64,000 nucleotides of DNA, taken from the NCBI GenBank assembly GCA_964342855.1, contig CAYFIB010000009.1:31020-95019 (forward strand), in the 5' to 3' direction. Position 1 is the first letter of the stretch, and each line of letters starts with the position of its first letter. Source of the DNA: JBCBJX01 sp964342855 (GTDB lineage: Bacteria > Pseudomonadota > Alphaproteobacteria > Caulobacterales > Parvularculaceae). The notes beneath the pieces were generated by a model, which worked only from the letters and a program-made list of their open reading frames with translations, ran no database searches and was not told the DNA's origin. Made by a program: the position numbers and the translations under genes. Below are positions 1 to 8,446 of this stretch, in pieces.

Positions 1-439
1 GAAGCTCGTCATCGTCGGCGACGGCCCGGAGCGCCCGGCGCTGGAGGCCGAGGCGACCGAACGCGGCATCTCGGACAAGGTAGTCTTCACCGGCCGCATT
101 GACCGGCCGGAGGCGGCCATGCGCGGCTTCGACGCTTTTGCGCTCTCCTCCGACACCGAGCAGATGCCCATCGGCCTTATCGAGGCGATGGCCTGCGGCA
201 AGGCGTGTCTCTCCACCGATGTCGGCGATGTCGCGCAGATGGTGAGTGCGGAGAACCGGCCCTTTGTCGTCGTGCGCGAGGCTGAAGCCGATTTCGTCGC
301 CGCCATGTCGAAGCTGATCGATGACGCGGAGCTACGCGCGCGTCTCGGCGCGGCGAACCGGGCGGTCGCCGAAGCGCGCTTCGATGTGAGAACCATGGTT
401 GCGCGCCTCGACGCCCTCATGCGTGCCGCCGCGCGATGA
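1..439 (+). CDS. Glycosyltransferase family 4 (group 1), 3' part only
   Basis: The reading frame is open from base 2, so the gene begins left of the window and only the C-terminal ~145 residues are visible. The visible part is the nucleotide-sugar-binding Rossmann half of a GT-B enzyme: it opens with LVIVGDGPER and contains a VVFTGRID strand and the conserved acidic segment PIGLIEAMACGKA, whose Glu contacts the donor sugar in GT4 enzymes. It is presumably a cytoplasmic transferase adding a sugar to the lipid-linked exopolysaccharide repeat. The stop overlaps the next start (ATGA), so the two genes are translationally coupled. XrtA loci usually carry associated GT4 enzymes of this kind, but the truncated N-terminus prevents assigning a subfamily. 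Confidence 0.85.
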   Translation, partial: KLVIVGDGPERPALEAEATERGISDKVVFTGRIDRPEAAMRGFDAFALSSDTEQMPIGLIEAMACGKACLSTDVGDVAQMVSAENRPFVVVREAEADFVAAMSKLIDDAELRARLGAANRAVAEARFDVRTMVARLDALMRAAAR

Positions 440-1509
440 CGGCGTTCGCGACGCGACCGATCGATAACGCCGAGCATTTCGCGGAACGCTGGGCGGCGGC
501 GGTTGCGGGTCGGGATGTCGGCCCGTTTCTTTCCGCCACGTGGATCCTAGGGCGCCTCAGGACGGCGCCCGCGGAGGCGCAACCTTTTGCAATCTACAAA
601 GACGAACAACCGGTCGGGCTCTATTTTCAGCGCCGCGACGCTGGGGCGTCCCTCTATCTCTATGAAACCGGCGACCGTGACGCCGACGCGGTCTATCCAG
701 AAGATGTTGATCTTCTGACGGATGAAGCGGATCGGGTGGCGGCGGTCGGGCTCCTTTTCGCCGGAAAGCCGTCTAAGGTCCGTATACGCGCTGCGGTGGA
801 AGGACTTGTCGCCGCCGCCGAACAGGCGGCGGACGAGGCAGGTTACTTCGTGCGCGTGCTCGACCGCAAAGAGTCCTACGTCATCGATCTGGAAGCGGTC
901 CGCGCTGGCGGCGGCGATGTTCTCAGTGGTCTTTCCTCCGGCGCGCGTCAACAGATCCGACGCTCGGAGCGTCTGCTCGCGGGGGACGGCGCCGTGACGT
1001 TTCGCCGGGCTGAGACGCAGGCGGAGGAAAAAGACGCGTGGGAGAAACTCGCCGAGCTTCATGATGCGGCCCATGCGGAGCGAACCGGCGGCGCCTTCGG
1101 GAACGAGAAATTCCTCGCCTTTCATGCGGCCCTCAGAGAAAACGCCCGCGCCCGACCGGAATGGGGGCTCGACTATGCGCTGGAGACGGTTTCAGCGAAC
1201 GGTGAGGCGGTCGGCGTTCTCTACCAACTCCTCTGGCGCGGCACGGTCTTCAATTATCAGACGGGCTTCAAACCATTTGACGATAATCGAATTAAGCGGG
1301 GCCTGCTCGCCCATGTCCTGAGCGCCGAGGCGCAACTCGCGGCGGGCGGAAAAGCCTACGATCTCCTCGCGGGCGAGGGAGGCTATAAATCGCGCCTCGC
1401 ATCGCCGACCCGGCGCCTCGCATCCCTGGAATTTGAACGGAAGACCATCGGCGCAACCGGGCGGCGAATCGCGCGTATGGCGAAACGGTGGATAGAAAAA
1501 CACAATTGA
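436..1509 (+). CDS. BioF2/CelD-like GNAT acyltransferase of the EPS locus
   Basis: This 357-residue protein has the double-GNAT-like layout of BioF2-like (FemAB/CelD type) transferases. The N-terminal half ends near residue 150. The C-terminal half contains an Arg-rich segment (GARQQIRRSERLL) and the typical late motif FNYQTGFKPFDDNRI followed by KRGLLAHVLSAEA and an AYDLLAGEGGYKSRLA stretch. Family members transfer acyl or aminoacyl groups to sugars or peptidoglycan-like acceptors in the cytoplasm; the substrate here is unknown. It overlaps the upstream glycosyltransferase by 4 bp, which implies one operon and modification of the same glycan. A related protein is encoded at 13253-14263. The 252 bp after its stop carry no gene and presumably the promoter of the next gene. 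Confidence 0.75.
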   Translation: MTAFATRPIDNAEHFAERWAAAVAGRDVGPFLSATWILGRLRTAPAEAQPFAIYKDEQPVGLYFQRRDAGASLYLYETGDRDADAVYPEDVDLLTDEADRVAAVGLLFAGKPSKVRIRAAVEGLVAAAEQAADEAGYFVRVLDRKESYVIDLEAVRAGGGDVLSGLSSGARQQIRRSERLLAGDGAVTFRRAETQAEEKDAWEKLAELHDAAHAERTGGAFGNEKFLAFHAALRENARARPEWGLDYALETVSANGEAVGVLYQLLWRGTVFNYQTGFKPFDDNRIKRGLLAHVLSAEAQLAAGGKAYDLLAGEGGYKSRLASPTRRLASLEFERKTIGATGRRIARMAKRWIEKHN

Positions 1510-1761
1510 CCTGAATCCGCCTGTTTTTCGCCCCAAACGCACATGAAACGCTGGCCATCGATCGTTTTGAGGGCGTATCCAGTTTTCCACATCGTGGCGA
1601 AAAAGAAGCGCGCCAATTCGAATCGAATGCATGTCGAATGCTGGTTGGGGTCTTGGGGATCTCTAAGGGCGCGGCTGCTTTAGTCGCGTTCGCCGGGGCA
1701 TGGCGCGGGCAGAGTATTTCCAAGATGACGCGGGGGCGTTGTCGAAGCGGACAGGTTTTTC

Positions 1762-4395
1762 ATGGCGGCGTTTAAAGCCCTCTTTCAAGCGCTTCGCGCA
1801 CGTGCGCTCGAAGATCTCCAGAGCGTCCCCCCGATCCTCGATGGATTTGGCGACGACGACGACGACGCGAATGATGACGCTGGCGGCGCCGTTCCGTTTC
1901 TTTCGTCGTCGGAAGCCCCGGCGCTGGCGGCGCTCACCAATCAGGACGGCATTTTCAATTTCAATGGACCTTTCCGCCTCGCTCTCCTGCGCCAATTCCG
2001 ATCAGGCGAAGCAGAAGCGAATTCCGGAACCGTCGATGCGGTCGTTCGCGAATTCATTCTGAACGCGCGCAATGGCGACGCGTCTGTCGACGACGAGGTT
2101 TTCGGCGACGAAGCCGATGACGATCTTTCCGGCGGCGACGGCGTGGACGTCATTTCCGGCGGCCAAGGCGACGACACGCTGAGCGGCGGTGCGGGCGACG
2201 ACTTCCTCCACGGCGGCGAAGGAGAGGACGTCGCGGTCTTCACCGGAGACCGGGACGACTACACGGTCCGCGTCGAGGACGGCTCGGTTTTCATCTCGGA
2301 CGGAACCAGCGGCCGCGACGGCGAAGACGAGCTTCTCTACGTTGAGACGGTCCGCTTCGCCGATGGAGATGTGTCGCTAACGGACCTCCTCTTTTCAGTT
2401 GGCGAAACGCCGCCGGAGCCGACGACGCCGCCATCCCCTCCGGAGACGGAAACTCCGACCACGCCTCCCGCGACCCCGCCGGAAACCCCCGGCGAATCGA
2501 GCGCGGACGCCGACGCGATGCTTGCGCGCTATGCGGAAGACCTGACGCGCCCGGAACGTCCGCAGGGTTCGGGGAACGAGCTCTGGGTCGGCGAGGGTCA
2601 TCCGTTTGCGACCCTCTCCGAAGCGGTCGCCGCCTCATCGGAAGGCGATACGATCTATGTGGATGGCGGCGAATACGTGAACGACGTCACCCAGGTCGGC
2701 CATTCGCTCTCCATCATCGGGATCGGCGATCCGCCGCCGGTGATCCGCTGGGACCCGGCGCTTTCGCCCGAGACCAACGGCCTGGTGCCGGGCGGCAAGG
2801 CGCTGCTGGAGCTGCAGCCTTCGGCCGGGTCCGTCTATATCGAGAACCTGCACTTCGACGGCGCCGCCGTCAGCGCCAAGAACGGCGCCGGCGTGCGCGT
2901 GCACAACGACAAGACGGTCATCGTCGACAGCGTGTTCACCAATAACGAGATGGGCATCTTCGGCGGCAATCGCGAAGGCTCCGAGCTCTACGTTTATAAT
3001 TCCCGCTTCGAAGGGAACGGCTACGACCAGTCGCCGCCGAGCCATGGCATCTATTTCGGCAATGGCGGCTTCGACGATGCAGGTAAGCTGGTCGTCGTTG
3101 ACAGCCAGTTCATCGGCACCATCGCCGGACATGACGTCAAGGGGATTACGGACGAAACGGTCGTCGTCGGCTCCCTGTTCTCCGATAACGGCATCGCGTC
3201 CGTCGCGGCGATCGATATCACCGGCGGCGGCGACGCGTTCGTGCACGAGAACGATTTCTTCGATGAGGGCGGCGCCTCCATCATCTACCGCGATACGCGT
3301 AACGGCGGCAGCCAGTACGATGTCGTGATCGATTCCAACACGCTCACCGCATCACGAACCGGCGCGTTCGTGATCAATGAGAGCGGCCTCGTCGTGAACA
3401 TCTCCAATACGGCGGTGGAGACCGCGGTCGGCGTTTCGATTTCGCCGGTCATCGGGTACTTCCGGTTCCAGTACGGTCTCGGCGAAGTCACCGAATGGGC
3501 CGTCAACGGCGGCCTTGGCATCAATCTGCCGTTCAACGCCGGGTCGTTCCTGGACAACAACGGCGCTGAGCACCCGGTGCAGGTCGTCGAAGGTGACGAC
3601 ACGGCGGATCGTCTCGTCGTCGATGCGGGGGCGGACTACACGGCGGTCTTCGGCGGCGGCGGAAACGACACGATTTACTCGACGGTCGGAACCGGCGTGC
3701 AGACGATTTCAGGCGGCGACGGCGCTGACACGATCGTCGCGGTCGGCTCGCGGACGCACGTTTCCGGCAATGGCGGGGACGACATCATCATCGTCGAAAG
3801 CCAGACCCCCGGTACGGTCATCGTTCTCGGGTATGAAGGCGATGACGTAATCTTCGGCGGAGACGTCTCGTTCGACCAGGTTCACGCGGGCGATGGCGAC
3901 GACATCGTATTTCTGGGCGAGATCGGTCAGTACAGTGAGAAAGCGAACGGCGGGCGCGGGTTCGACGTTGCAGTCATAGATCGATCATTCGGTGATTTCA
4001 CGGACATCATCTTCCAGACAAGCTCGATCGTTCTGCGCGATACCTCCGGGCCGAACGTCACGCTTTCGGGCTTCGAGATCGTGCAGTTTACGGACGGCGT
4101 TTATTTCGTGGACTCCGAGACCTTCATATCCGGCGTCTTCGAAGTCGATACGGCGTTCTATGAGGATCTCTATAACGAGATCATCGCCGATTATCAGCAA
4201 TCGGTGGAGAGCGGCCCGATCAACAATCTGTTCGATCTGATCTTCGGCGAAGCGACCGGCGCGGCGAAATCCGCGGTCGCGACCCTGTCTGAGGCTTATG
4301 ACGAGGCGCCGGCTGGCGGCGGGTTTGAAGGCGCCCCGCTTGCGCAGATGGAATGGGCGCCGACGGATAACGGACTGATCGGCGAGCTTCTCTGA
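1762..4395 (+). CDS. RTX protein with parallel beta-helix, probable type I secretion substrate
   Basis: The 877-residue acidic protein has no Sec signal peptide. Residues 31-40 are an Asp-rich run. Residues ~119-158 are hemolysin-type calcium-binding repeats (GGQGDDTL, GGAGDDFL, GGEGEDVAVF). Residues ~160-210 match the domain that often follows such repeats in secreted RTX enzymes (RDDYTV, VETVRFADG). Residues ~213-245 form a Pro/Thr linker. Residues ~270-560 read as a right-handed parallel beta-helix of the NosD/pectate-lyase type (ENLHFDGAAV, VDSVFTNNEMGIFGG). A second, degenerate RTX block lies near residues 610-700, followed by a hydrophobic C-terminal end (NGLIGELL). The fold suggests a calcium-dependent secreted lyase, epimerase or depolymerase acting on polysaccharide, but catalytic residues cannot be assigned. 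A type I exporter lies at 33809-37134. Confidence 0.8.
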   Translation: MAAFKALFQALRARALEDLQSVPPILDGFGDDDDDANDDAGGAVPFLSSSEAPALAALTNQDGIFNFNGPFRLALLRQFRSGEAEANSGTVDAVVREFILNARNGDASVDDEVFGDEADDDLSGGDGVDVISGGQGDDTLSGGAGDDFLHGGEGEDVAVFTGDRDDYTVRVEDGSVFISDGTSGRDGEDELLYVETVRFADGDVSLTDLLFSVGETPPEPTTPPSPPETETPTTPPATPPETPGESSADADAMLARYAEDLTRPERPQGSGNELWVGEGHPFATLSEAVAASSEGDTIYVDGGEYVNDVTQVGHSLSIIGIGDPPPVIRWDPALSPETNGLVPGGKALLELQPSAGSVYIENLHFDGAAVSAKNGAGVRVHNDKTVIVDSVFTNNEMGIFGGNREGSELYVYNSRFEGNGYDQSPPSHGIYFGNGGFDDAGKLVVVDSQFIGTIAGHDVKGITDETVVVGSLFSDNGIASVAAIDITGGGDAFVHENDFFDEGGASIIYRDTRNGGSQYDVVIDSNTLTASRTGAFVINESGLVVNISNTAVETAVGVSISPVIGYFRFQYGLGEVTEWAVNGGLGINLPFNAGSFLDNNGAEHPVQVVEGDDTADRLVVDAGADYTAVFGGGGNDTIYSTVGTGVQTISGGDGADTIVAVGSRTHVSGNGGDDIIIVESQTPGTVIVLGYEGDDVIFGGDVSFDQVHAGDGDDIVFLGEIGQYSEKANGGRGFDVAVIDRSFGDFTDIIFQTSSIVLRDTSGPNVTLSGFEIVQFTDGVYFVDSETFISGVFEVDTAFYEDLYNEIIADYQQSVESGPINNLFDLIFGEATGAAKSAVATLSEAYDEAPAGGGFEGAPLAQMEWAPTDNGLIGELL

Positions 4396-4418
4396 CGGAT
4401 TTTCACATCACGACGTCT

Positions 4419-4445
4419 AAGCCCGCGGCGCGCCGCGGGCTTTTT
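4419..4445 (+). terminator. Perfect-palindrome intrinsic terminator
   Basis: AAGCCCGCGGCG (4419-4430) is followed directly by its exact reverse complement (4431-4442), and the run TTTTT covers 4441-4445. The 24-bp palindrome folds into a GC-rich hairpin. It ends the RTX gene and lies 3 bp past the stop of the convergent amidotransferase gene. The reverse direction has only two Ts after the stem, so it should terminate mainly forward transcripts. Confidence 0.9.
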
Positions 4446-4448
4446 CGT

Positions 4449-6374
4449 TCAGGCTGCTGGCGCCAGTTCGCGATAATCCGCGCGCCATCCGGCGCGACCG
4501 GAAAGGAAACCGTCGAACATGACGACGGACCAGAGCTCCTGCGCGTGGTCTTTTTCGCCGGAAAGATGACGCGCGAGCATGGTTTCAATCGACGCCCAAT
4601 CAAGCACGCCGCTCTCGCGCGCAGCGCTCGCATTGCGCAGGCGGCCGGGAAGGGCGCTTTCGGGGCGGCGGAACCATTCGGACACGGGGTAATCGAACCC
4701 GGACTTGCGGCGATCCAGAATGTCGTCCGGCGTGCGGCCGCGTAAGGCCGCTTTGAAGATCTTCTTCCCCGCGCCGCCATCCAGCTTGTAGGCGCGCGGA
4801 AGATCGCCGCACCAGTCGACGAATTCGTGGTCGAGGATCGGCGGGCGCACTTCGAGGCTCGCGCGCATGCTCGCGCGGTCGACCTTCACCAGCATTCGCC
4901 CCGAAAGCCAGGTCTTCATATCGGCGTACTGAAGGCGCGAAACCGGATCGTCAGTCGGCGCGGCGGCCATGTGCTCGGCGATGATGGCGGACGGGTCGTA
5001 GTCGCCGAGGCGGGCGCGCAGATCGCCGGAAAGCAGCTCACGGACATATTCAGGCGGCGAGGCGCCGACGGAGCGGAAGTAAGACCGCGCTGCGTCCTCG
5101 CAGACCGCCTGAAGCGTCGACTTGGCGCGCAGGAAGCGCGGCGCCCAGTCGAGCTTTGGATAAGCCTCGGCGAACGGCGAGAGAACGTGATCGCGTAACG
5201 GCTTGGGAATGGCCGAGCGGATACGCTCCTCGAACTGGAAGAACGGGTAGCGCCGATAGCCTGCGAACACTTCGTCGCCGCCATCGCCCGAAAGCGCGAC
5301 TTTCACATGGCGGCGCGCGATGCGGCAGAGGAGGACGCTTGGCAGGGCGGAGGAGTCCGAAAACGGCTCTCCGTAGGCGGCGGCGACATCGTCGATGAGC
5401 CCGTCGATATCGAAATCGACGATCTCCTCATGGTGCTCGGCGCCGAAGGTCTGCGCGACGCGGCGCGCGAGGGCGCGCTCGTCGTGGCTGCGCGCGGCGA
5501 AGCCCATGGTGCAGGCGATGACGGCGCGCTCGCTCGCGCGCGACATGGAGCCAACGATAGCGGAGGAATCAACGCCGCCCGAAAGGAACGCGCCAAGCGG
5601 CACGTCCGCCATCATCTGACGGCTGACAGCCGCATCAAGGCGCTCCAGAAGTTCGTCGCGCGCATCGGAGAACGTGAGCGTCGAAGCGCCTTCGAAACGC
5701 GGTTGCCAATACGTCTCCAGACGCGGATCGCCGCCGCGTTTGACGCGCAGGATCGTCGCCGCCGGCAATTTGCGGATCGCCTTGTAGATCGTCTTCGGGT
5801 CGGGCGTGTAGCCGTAGCTGAAGAAATCCGCGATCGCTTCGTCGTCGAGAGCGTCGTCGACGAGGCCGGAGGAGAGAACGGCGTCGACTTCGGAGGCGAA
5901 GACGAGCCAGCCGTCCGGCGTCACGGCGTAATAGAGCGGGCGTTCGCCCAGCCGGTCGCGCGCCAGAATGAGTTCGCCCTCTGAGGGACGCCATGCGGCG
6001 AAGGCGAACATGCCGCCGATATCGGACACGCCCGCCGCGCCCTTGCGGTCGATCACCTCAGCGAGGGCCTCGGTGTCGCAGCGCGTGCGCATCCGGTGGC
6101 CGTCCGCCTGCAGATTGTCCACAAGGTCGAGGTGGTTATAGATCTCGCCATTGTAGGTGAGGACGAGGTCGCCGCTTGCGGTCTGGAACGGTTGCGCGCC
6201 GCCGTCGATGTCGACGATGGCGAGGCGGCGGTGGCCGAGGGCCGCGCCCGGCTCATACCACTCGCCGTCTCCGTCCGGGCCGCGATGGCTCTGAACGGCG
6301 GTCATGGCGCGCAGACGCCGACTGTCCACCGGTCGGCGTTCGCGAAGATCGATGATGCCGGCGACGCCGCACAT
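4449..6374 (-). CDS. XrtA-system amidotransferase (asparagine synthase-like)
   Basis: The 641-residue protein starts MCGVAGIIDL, which puts the glutaminase nucleophile at Cys2 after Met removal. The N-terminal class II glutamine amidotransferase domain (~1-200, with SHRGPDGDG and YNGEIYNH) is followed by an asparagine-synthase ATP-pyrophosphatase domain with the P-loop LSGGVDSSAIVG near residue 265. Length and architecture match the amidotransferase 1 family found only beside exosortase A. Members presumably amidate a glycan precursor using glutamine and ATP in the cytoplasm; the acceptor is unknown. The gene starts 10 bp after the xrtA stop on the same strand, so the two form an operon, probably driven by the promoter at 8010-8026. 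Confidence 0.92.
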   Translation of the reverse strand: MCGVAGIIDLRERRPVDSRRLRAMTAVQSHRGPDGDGEWYEPGAALGHRRLAIVDIDGGAQPFQTASGDLVLTYNGEIYNHLDLVDNLQADGHRMRTRCDTEALAEVIDRKGAAGVSDIGGMFAFAAWRPSEGELILARDRLGERPLYYAVTPDGWLVFASEVDAVLSSGLVDDALDDEAIADFFSYGYTPDPKTIYKAIRKLPAATILRVKRGGDPRLETYWQPRFEGASTLTFSDARDELLERLDAAVSRQMMADVPLGAFLSGGVDSSAIVGSMSRASERAVIACTMGFAARSHDERALARRVAQTFGAEHHEEIVDFDIDGLIDDVAAAYGEPFSDSSALPSVLLCRIARRHVKVALSGDGGDEVFAGYRRYPFFQFEERIRSAIPKPLRDHVLSPFAEAYPKLDWAPRFLRAKSTLQAVCEDAARSYFRSVGASPPEYVRELLSGDLRARLGDYDPSAIIAEHMAAAPTDDPVSRLQYADMKTWLSGRMLVKVDRASMRASLEVRPPILDHEFVDWCGDLPRAYKLDGGAGKKIFKAALRGRTPDDILDRRKSGFDYPVSEWFRRPESALPGRLRNASAARESGVLDWASIETMLARHLSGEKDHAQELWSVVMFDGFLSGRAGWRADYRELAPAA

Positions 6375-6384
6375 GGGCTGGTCC

Positions 6385-7965
6385 TCAAATTTCCGCGGGC
6401 AGAAGCGTAGCGACCGCGGTGGAAAGCGTATCGAGCGCCGCCTGGCGATCCGAGGCGGCGGTCCCGGCGACCGGAACGCTCAGGATGATGAGCGCGCCGG
6501 GTTCGATGCGCCCCGTCAGACGGCGGAGCGCTTGTTCAAGTTTCACCTTGTTCGGGTCCGCATAATAGGTGTCGCCGATGCGGTAGAGCGTCAGAGCAAG
6601 CCGTTGGCCGCCGAAGCGCCCGACAACATCGACGCGCGCGCGTTTCGTCTCGCCGGCGATCTCGAACGGGCGATTGAACGTCGAAAACCGAAGCCATTTC
6701 TCGCCGTCATAAGACCGGTTCTGGGAGTGGATGAGCTCCTTGCCCGGACGTTCGCGCAGGAAGGTCGCCTGGTAGAGCGTCACCGGAACCCCGCCGACCG
6801 TGAAAGCCGTCGTCGCCGTCGCATCGGCCTTTGGCGCGATGCCGGTCCAGTCGTCAGTGAGCTCGACGAGTTCGCTTGCAGGTTCGAGCAGGGCCGCGGT
6901 TCCGTCGGCGCCCGCGCGATCGACGACGCCGTAGCCGTAAAGCCCGGCGAAGCAGAGGCCCGCGGCGAGCACGCCGAGCGCCGGGGCGGCGCCCATCTCT
7001 CTGGTCGGCGCCGGCGGCAGGGCGAGGCTTTCCGGCGGATCGCCCACGCGGCGATCGGCGAAGCTCGTCCCGATCCAGATGAGGAGCAGCATGATCGCCG
7101 CGAAGAAGCCCCAGCCATAGACGAGGTGGTCGACCCCGGTCGCGACTTCGCCGTTCGTCAGGGTCGCGATGAGAACGATGCCGAAGGCGCGGAAGCCGTT
7201 GGCGATGATCGGGACGATGAGCGCGACGCTCATGAAGGCCGCGTGCTTCCACCAGCGATCATAACTGAGGTGCGACAGGAGCGCCGCAATGACGACGTTC
7301 GCGACGAGGAAGCGGATGCCCGCGCAGGCTTCCGCAACCTCGAACCGTCCGCCCACGGTCTCCAGAAAGACGCCGTCGCGATAGATAGCGAAGCCGAAGA
7401 GCCGCATGAAGCCAACGGTGAAGTCGGCGGTGACGGTCTGCAGCGCCGGAATGAACTCGTCCCCAAACGGGACGAGAAAAAAGAGAAAGGCGAGCGGAAA
7501 CGCGATGACGCGCGCGGGCTGGCGCCCGAGCGCGCCGACGAGGCCGCAGACCAGCATGCCGACGACGCCGACATGCTGGAAGAGCTGCACGTAGCCCGCA
7601 TGGCCAAGAAGCCAGAGCGCCCCGAAGCCCAGGGTCGGAACGGCCGCCAGCGGCTCGAAGGAGGGCGTCGCCTTCGCCAGCAGGTCCTTGCGCAGCCAGG
7701 CGAGAAAGAGCGCGACGGGCGCGACGAAAAAGCCGTGATTGTAGGTGACGGAGTTCTTCCAGACCGCGACCATGGAGCCCCAGGTCGGCGCGTAGAGAAC
7801 GATGAGAGCGGCCGTAAAAGCGCCGGCGGCGATGATATGAGCGCGCCACGCGGGCGACCAGAAAAAGGCCAGCGCCGTCGCTGGCTGCGGCGCTGGATCA
7901 GCCGCCGCCGTCGCGCTCTGCGTCGCGGGTTCGTCGGCCTCCGGCTGCGTCTCGCTCGTCGCCAT
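6385..7965 (-). CDS. xrtA: Exosortase A with C-terminal EpsI domain
   Basis: This multi-pass inner-membrane transpeptidase (526 residues) is the sorting enzyme for PEP-CTERM proteins. The catalytic triad is visible: Cys214 in EACAGIRFL, Arg259 in NGFRAFGIV and His280 in GVDHLVYGW. About eight hydrophobic segments cover residues ~42-300. From ~330 to the end lies a soluble EpsI-type domain (YQATFLRERPGKELIHSQNRSYDGE split over the motif region), so EpsI is fused rather than separate. The N-terminal ~30 residues are an Ala/Pro/Thr-rich cytoplasmic tail. I chose ATG 7965, preceded by GGGGGGAG at good spacing, over an in-frame TTG six codons upstream. The downstream amidotransferase is co-transcribed. 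Confidence 0.95.
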   Translation of the reverse strand: MATSETQPEADEPATQSATAAADPAPQPATALAFFWSPAWRAHIIAAGAFTAALIVLYAPTWGSMVAVWKNSVTYNHGFFVAPVALFLAWLRKDLLAKATPSFEPLAAVPTLGFGALWLLGHAGYVQLFQHVGVVGMLVCGLVGALGRQPARVIAFPLAFLFFLVPFGDEFIPALQTVTADFTVGFMRLFGFAIYRDGVFLETVGGRFEVAEACAGIRFLVANVVIAALLSHLSYDRWWKHAAFMSVALIVPIIANGFRAFGIVLIATLTNGEVATGVDHLVYGWGFFAAIMLLLIWIGTSFADRRVGDPPESLALPPAPTREMGAAPALGVLAAGLCFAGLYGYGVVDRAGADGTAALLEPASELVELTDDWTGIAPKADATATTAFTVGGVPVTLYQATFLRERPGKELIHSQNRSYDGEKWLRFSTFNRPFEIAGETKRARVDVVGRFGGQRLALTLYRIGDTYYADPNKVKLEQALRRLTGRIEPGALIILSVPVAGTAASDRQAALDTLSTAVATLLPAEI

Positions 7966-8009
7966 CAATGTTACTCCCCCCAAGATACGCCGCGGGTTCT
8001 CGCGATCGT

Positions 8010-8026
8010 TGCAAGCCGTCTGCCAC
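8010..8026 (-). promoter_or_regulatory. Sigma-54 -24/-12 promoter for xrtA
   Basis: On the minus strand the sequence reads GTGGCAGACGGCTTGCA. It has the invariant GG (8024-8023) and GC (8012-8011) separated by exactly 10 bp, and the full TGGCA and TTGCA boxes. Transcription would start near 7999, giving a leader of about 35 nt with the GGGGGGAG ribosome site before ATG 7965. This placement is what a real promoter should show. Confidence 0.7.
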
Positions 8027-8137
8027 GCGCAAGCACGGCTTCAAACTTGCACGCGACGCTTTATCAAGGTTTAGCGGTGAGAAATCGCCGGGAGAACCTC
8101 CCATGCTGCGACGAAACCGCGGACGTTCGAAAGTTTC

Positions 8138-8446
8138 ATGCTCACCTACGCTCTTCTGATTATCCAGGCCGTCGGAACGATCTACATCTTCCTTCGCTTG
8201 GCGACCGTGGAGGGCGCGAGCCTGCTGACACGCAAGAAAAAGCCGAAACGGGTTCTTCAGTCGGCCTTCAGCGCGGAGCGAAGCCGCGCGGCGCCGGTCA
8301 ATGAAACCGCGGCGAAGCGGCCCGTCGAAGCGGAGACCGAGGACGACGCCGAAGAGACCGGCGTCCTCGCCTCGGAATTGTTCCGGAAGCGCGGGTTCGA
8401 TCTGTCGCGTGATGTCCCGGCGTCCGCCAAAGGGGGGCGCTCGTGA
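8138..8446 (+). CDS. Small single-span membrane protein coupled to the O-ligase
   Basis: I do not recognise this 102-residue protein. Residues ~1-20 (MLTYALLIIQAVGTIYIFLR) form one transmembrane helix, followed by a Lys-rich stop-transfer run (RKKKPKR) near residue 33. The rest is a charged, probably disordered cytoplasmic tail with an acidic patch (ETEDDAEE) and a final ELFRKRGFDLSRDV segment. The stop overlaps the GTG start of the ligase by 4 bp, so the two are translationally coupled, which suggests that it partners or stabilises the polymerase. Upstream lies the divergent xrtA promoter region. A function cannot be inferred from sequence alone. Confidence 0.7.
   Translation: MLTYALLIIQAVGTIYIFLRLATVEGASLLTRKKKPKRVLQSAFSAERSRAAPVNETAAKRPVEAETEDDAEETGVLASELFRKRGFDLSRDVPASAKGGRS

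Noticed and set aside
1694..1711. GG-10-GC spacing (GGGGCATGGCGCGGGCA) upstream of the RTX gene
   Set aside because: The TTGC box is GGGC and several positions mismatch; expected by chance in GC-rich DNA.
8035..8051. Plus-strand GG-10-GC element (CGGCTTCAAACTTGCA) before the small gene at 8138
   Set aside because: The -12 half is good, but the -24 box has only GGC matching; five mismatches overall, so it is too weak to list as a promoter.
6304..8304. Long open frame on the plus strand opposite xrtA
   Set aside because: It is antisense to a recognised gene, Arg/Glu-rich and without domain signals; a typical high-GC shadow.
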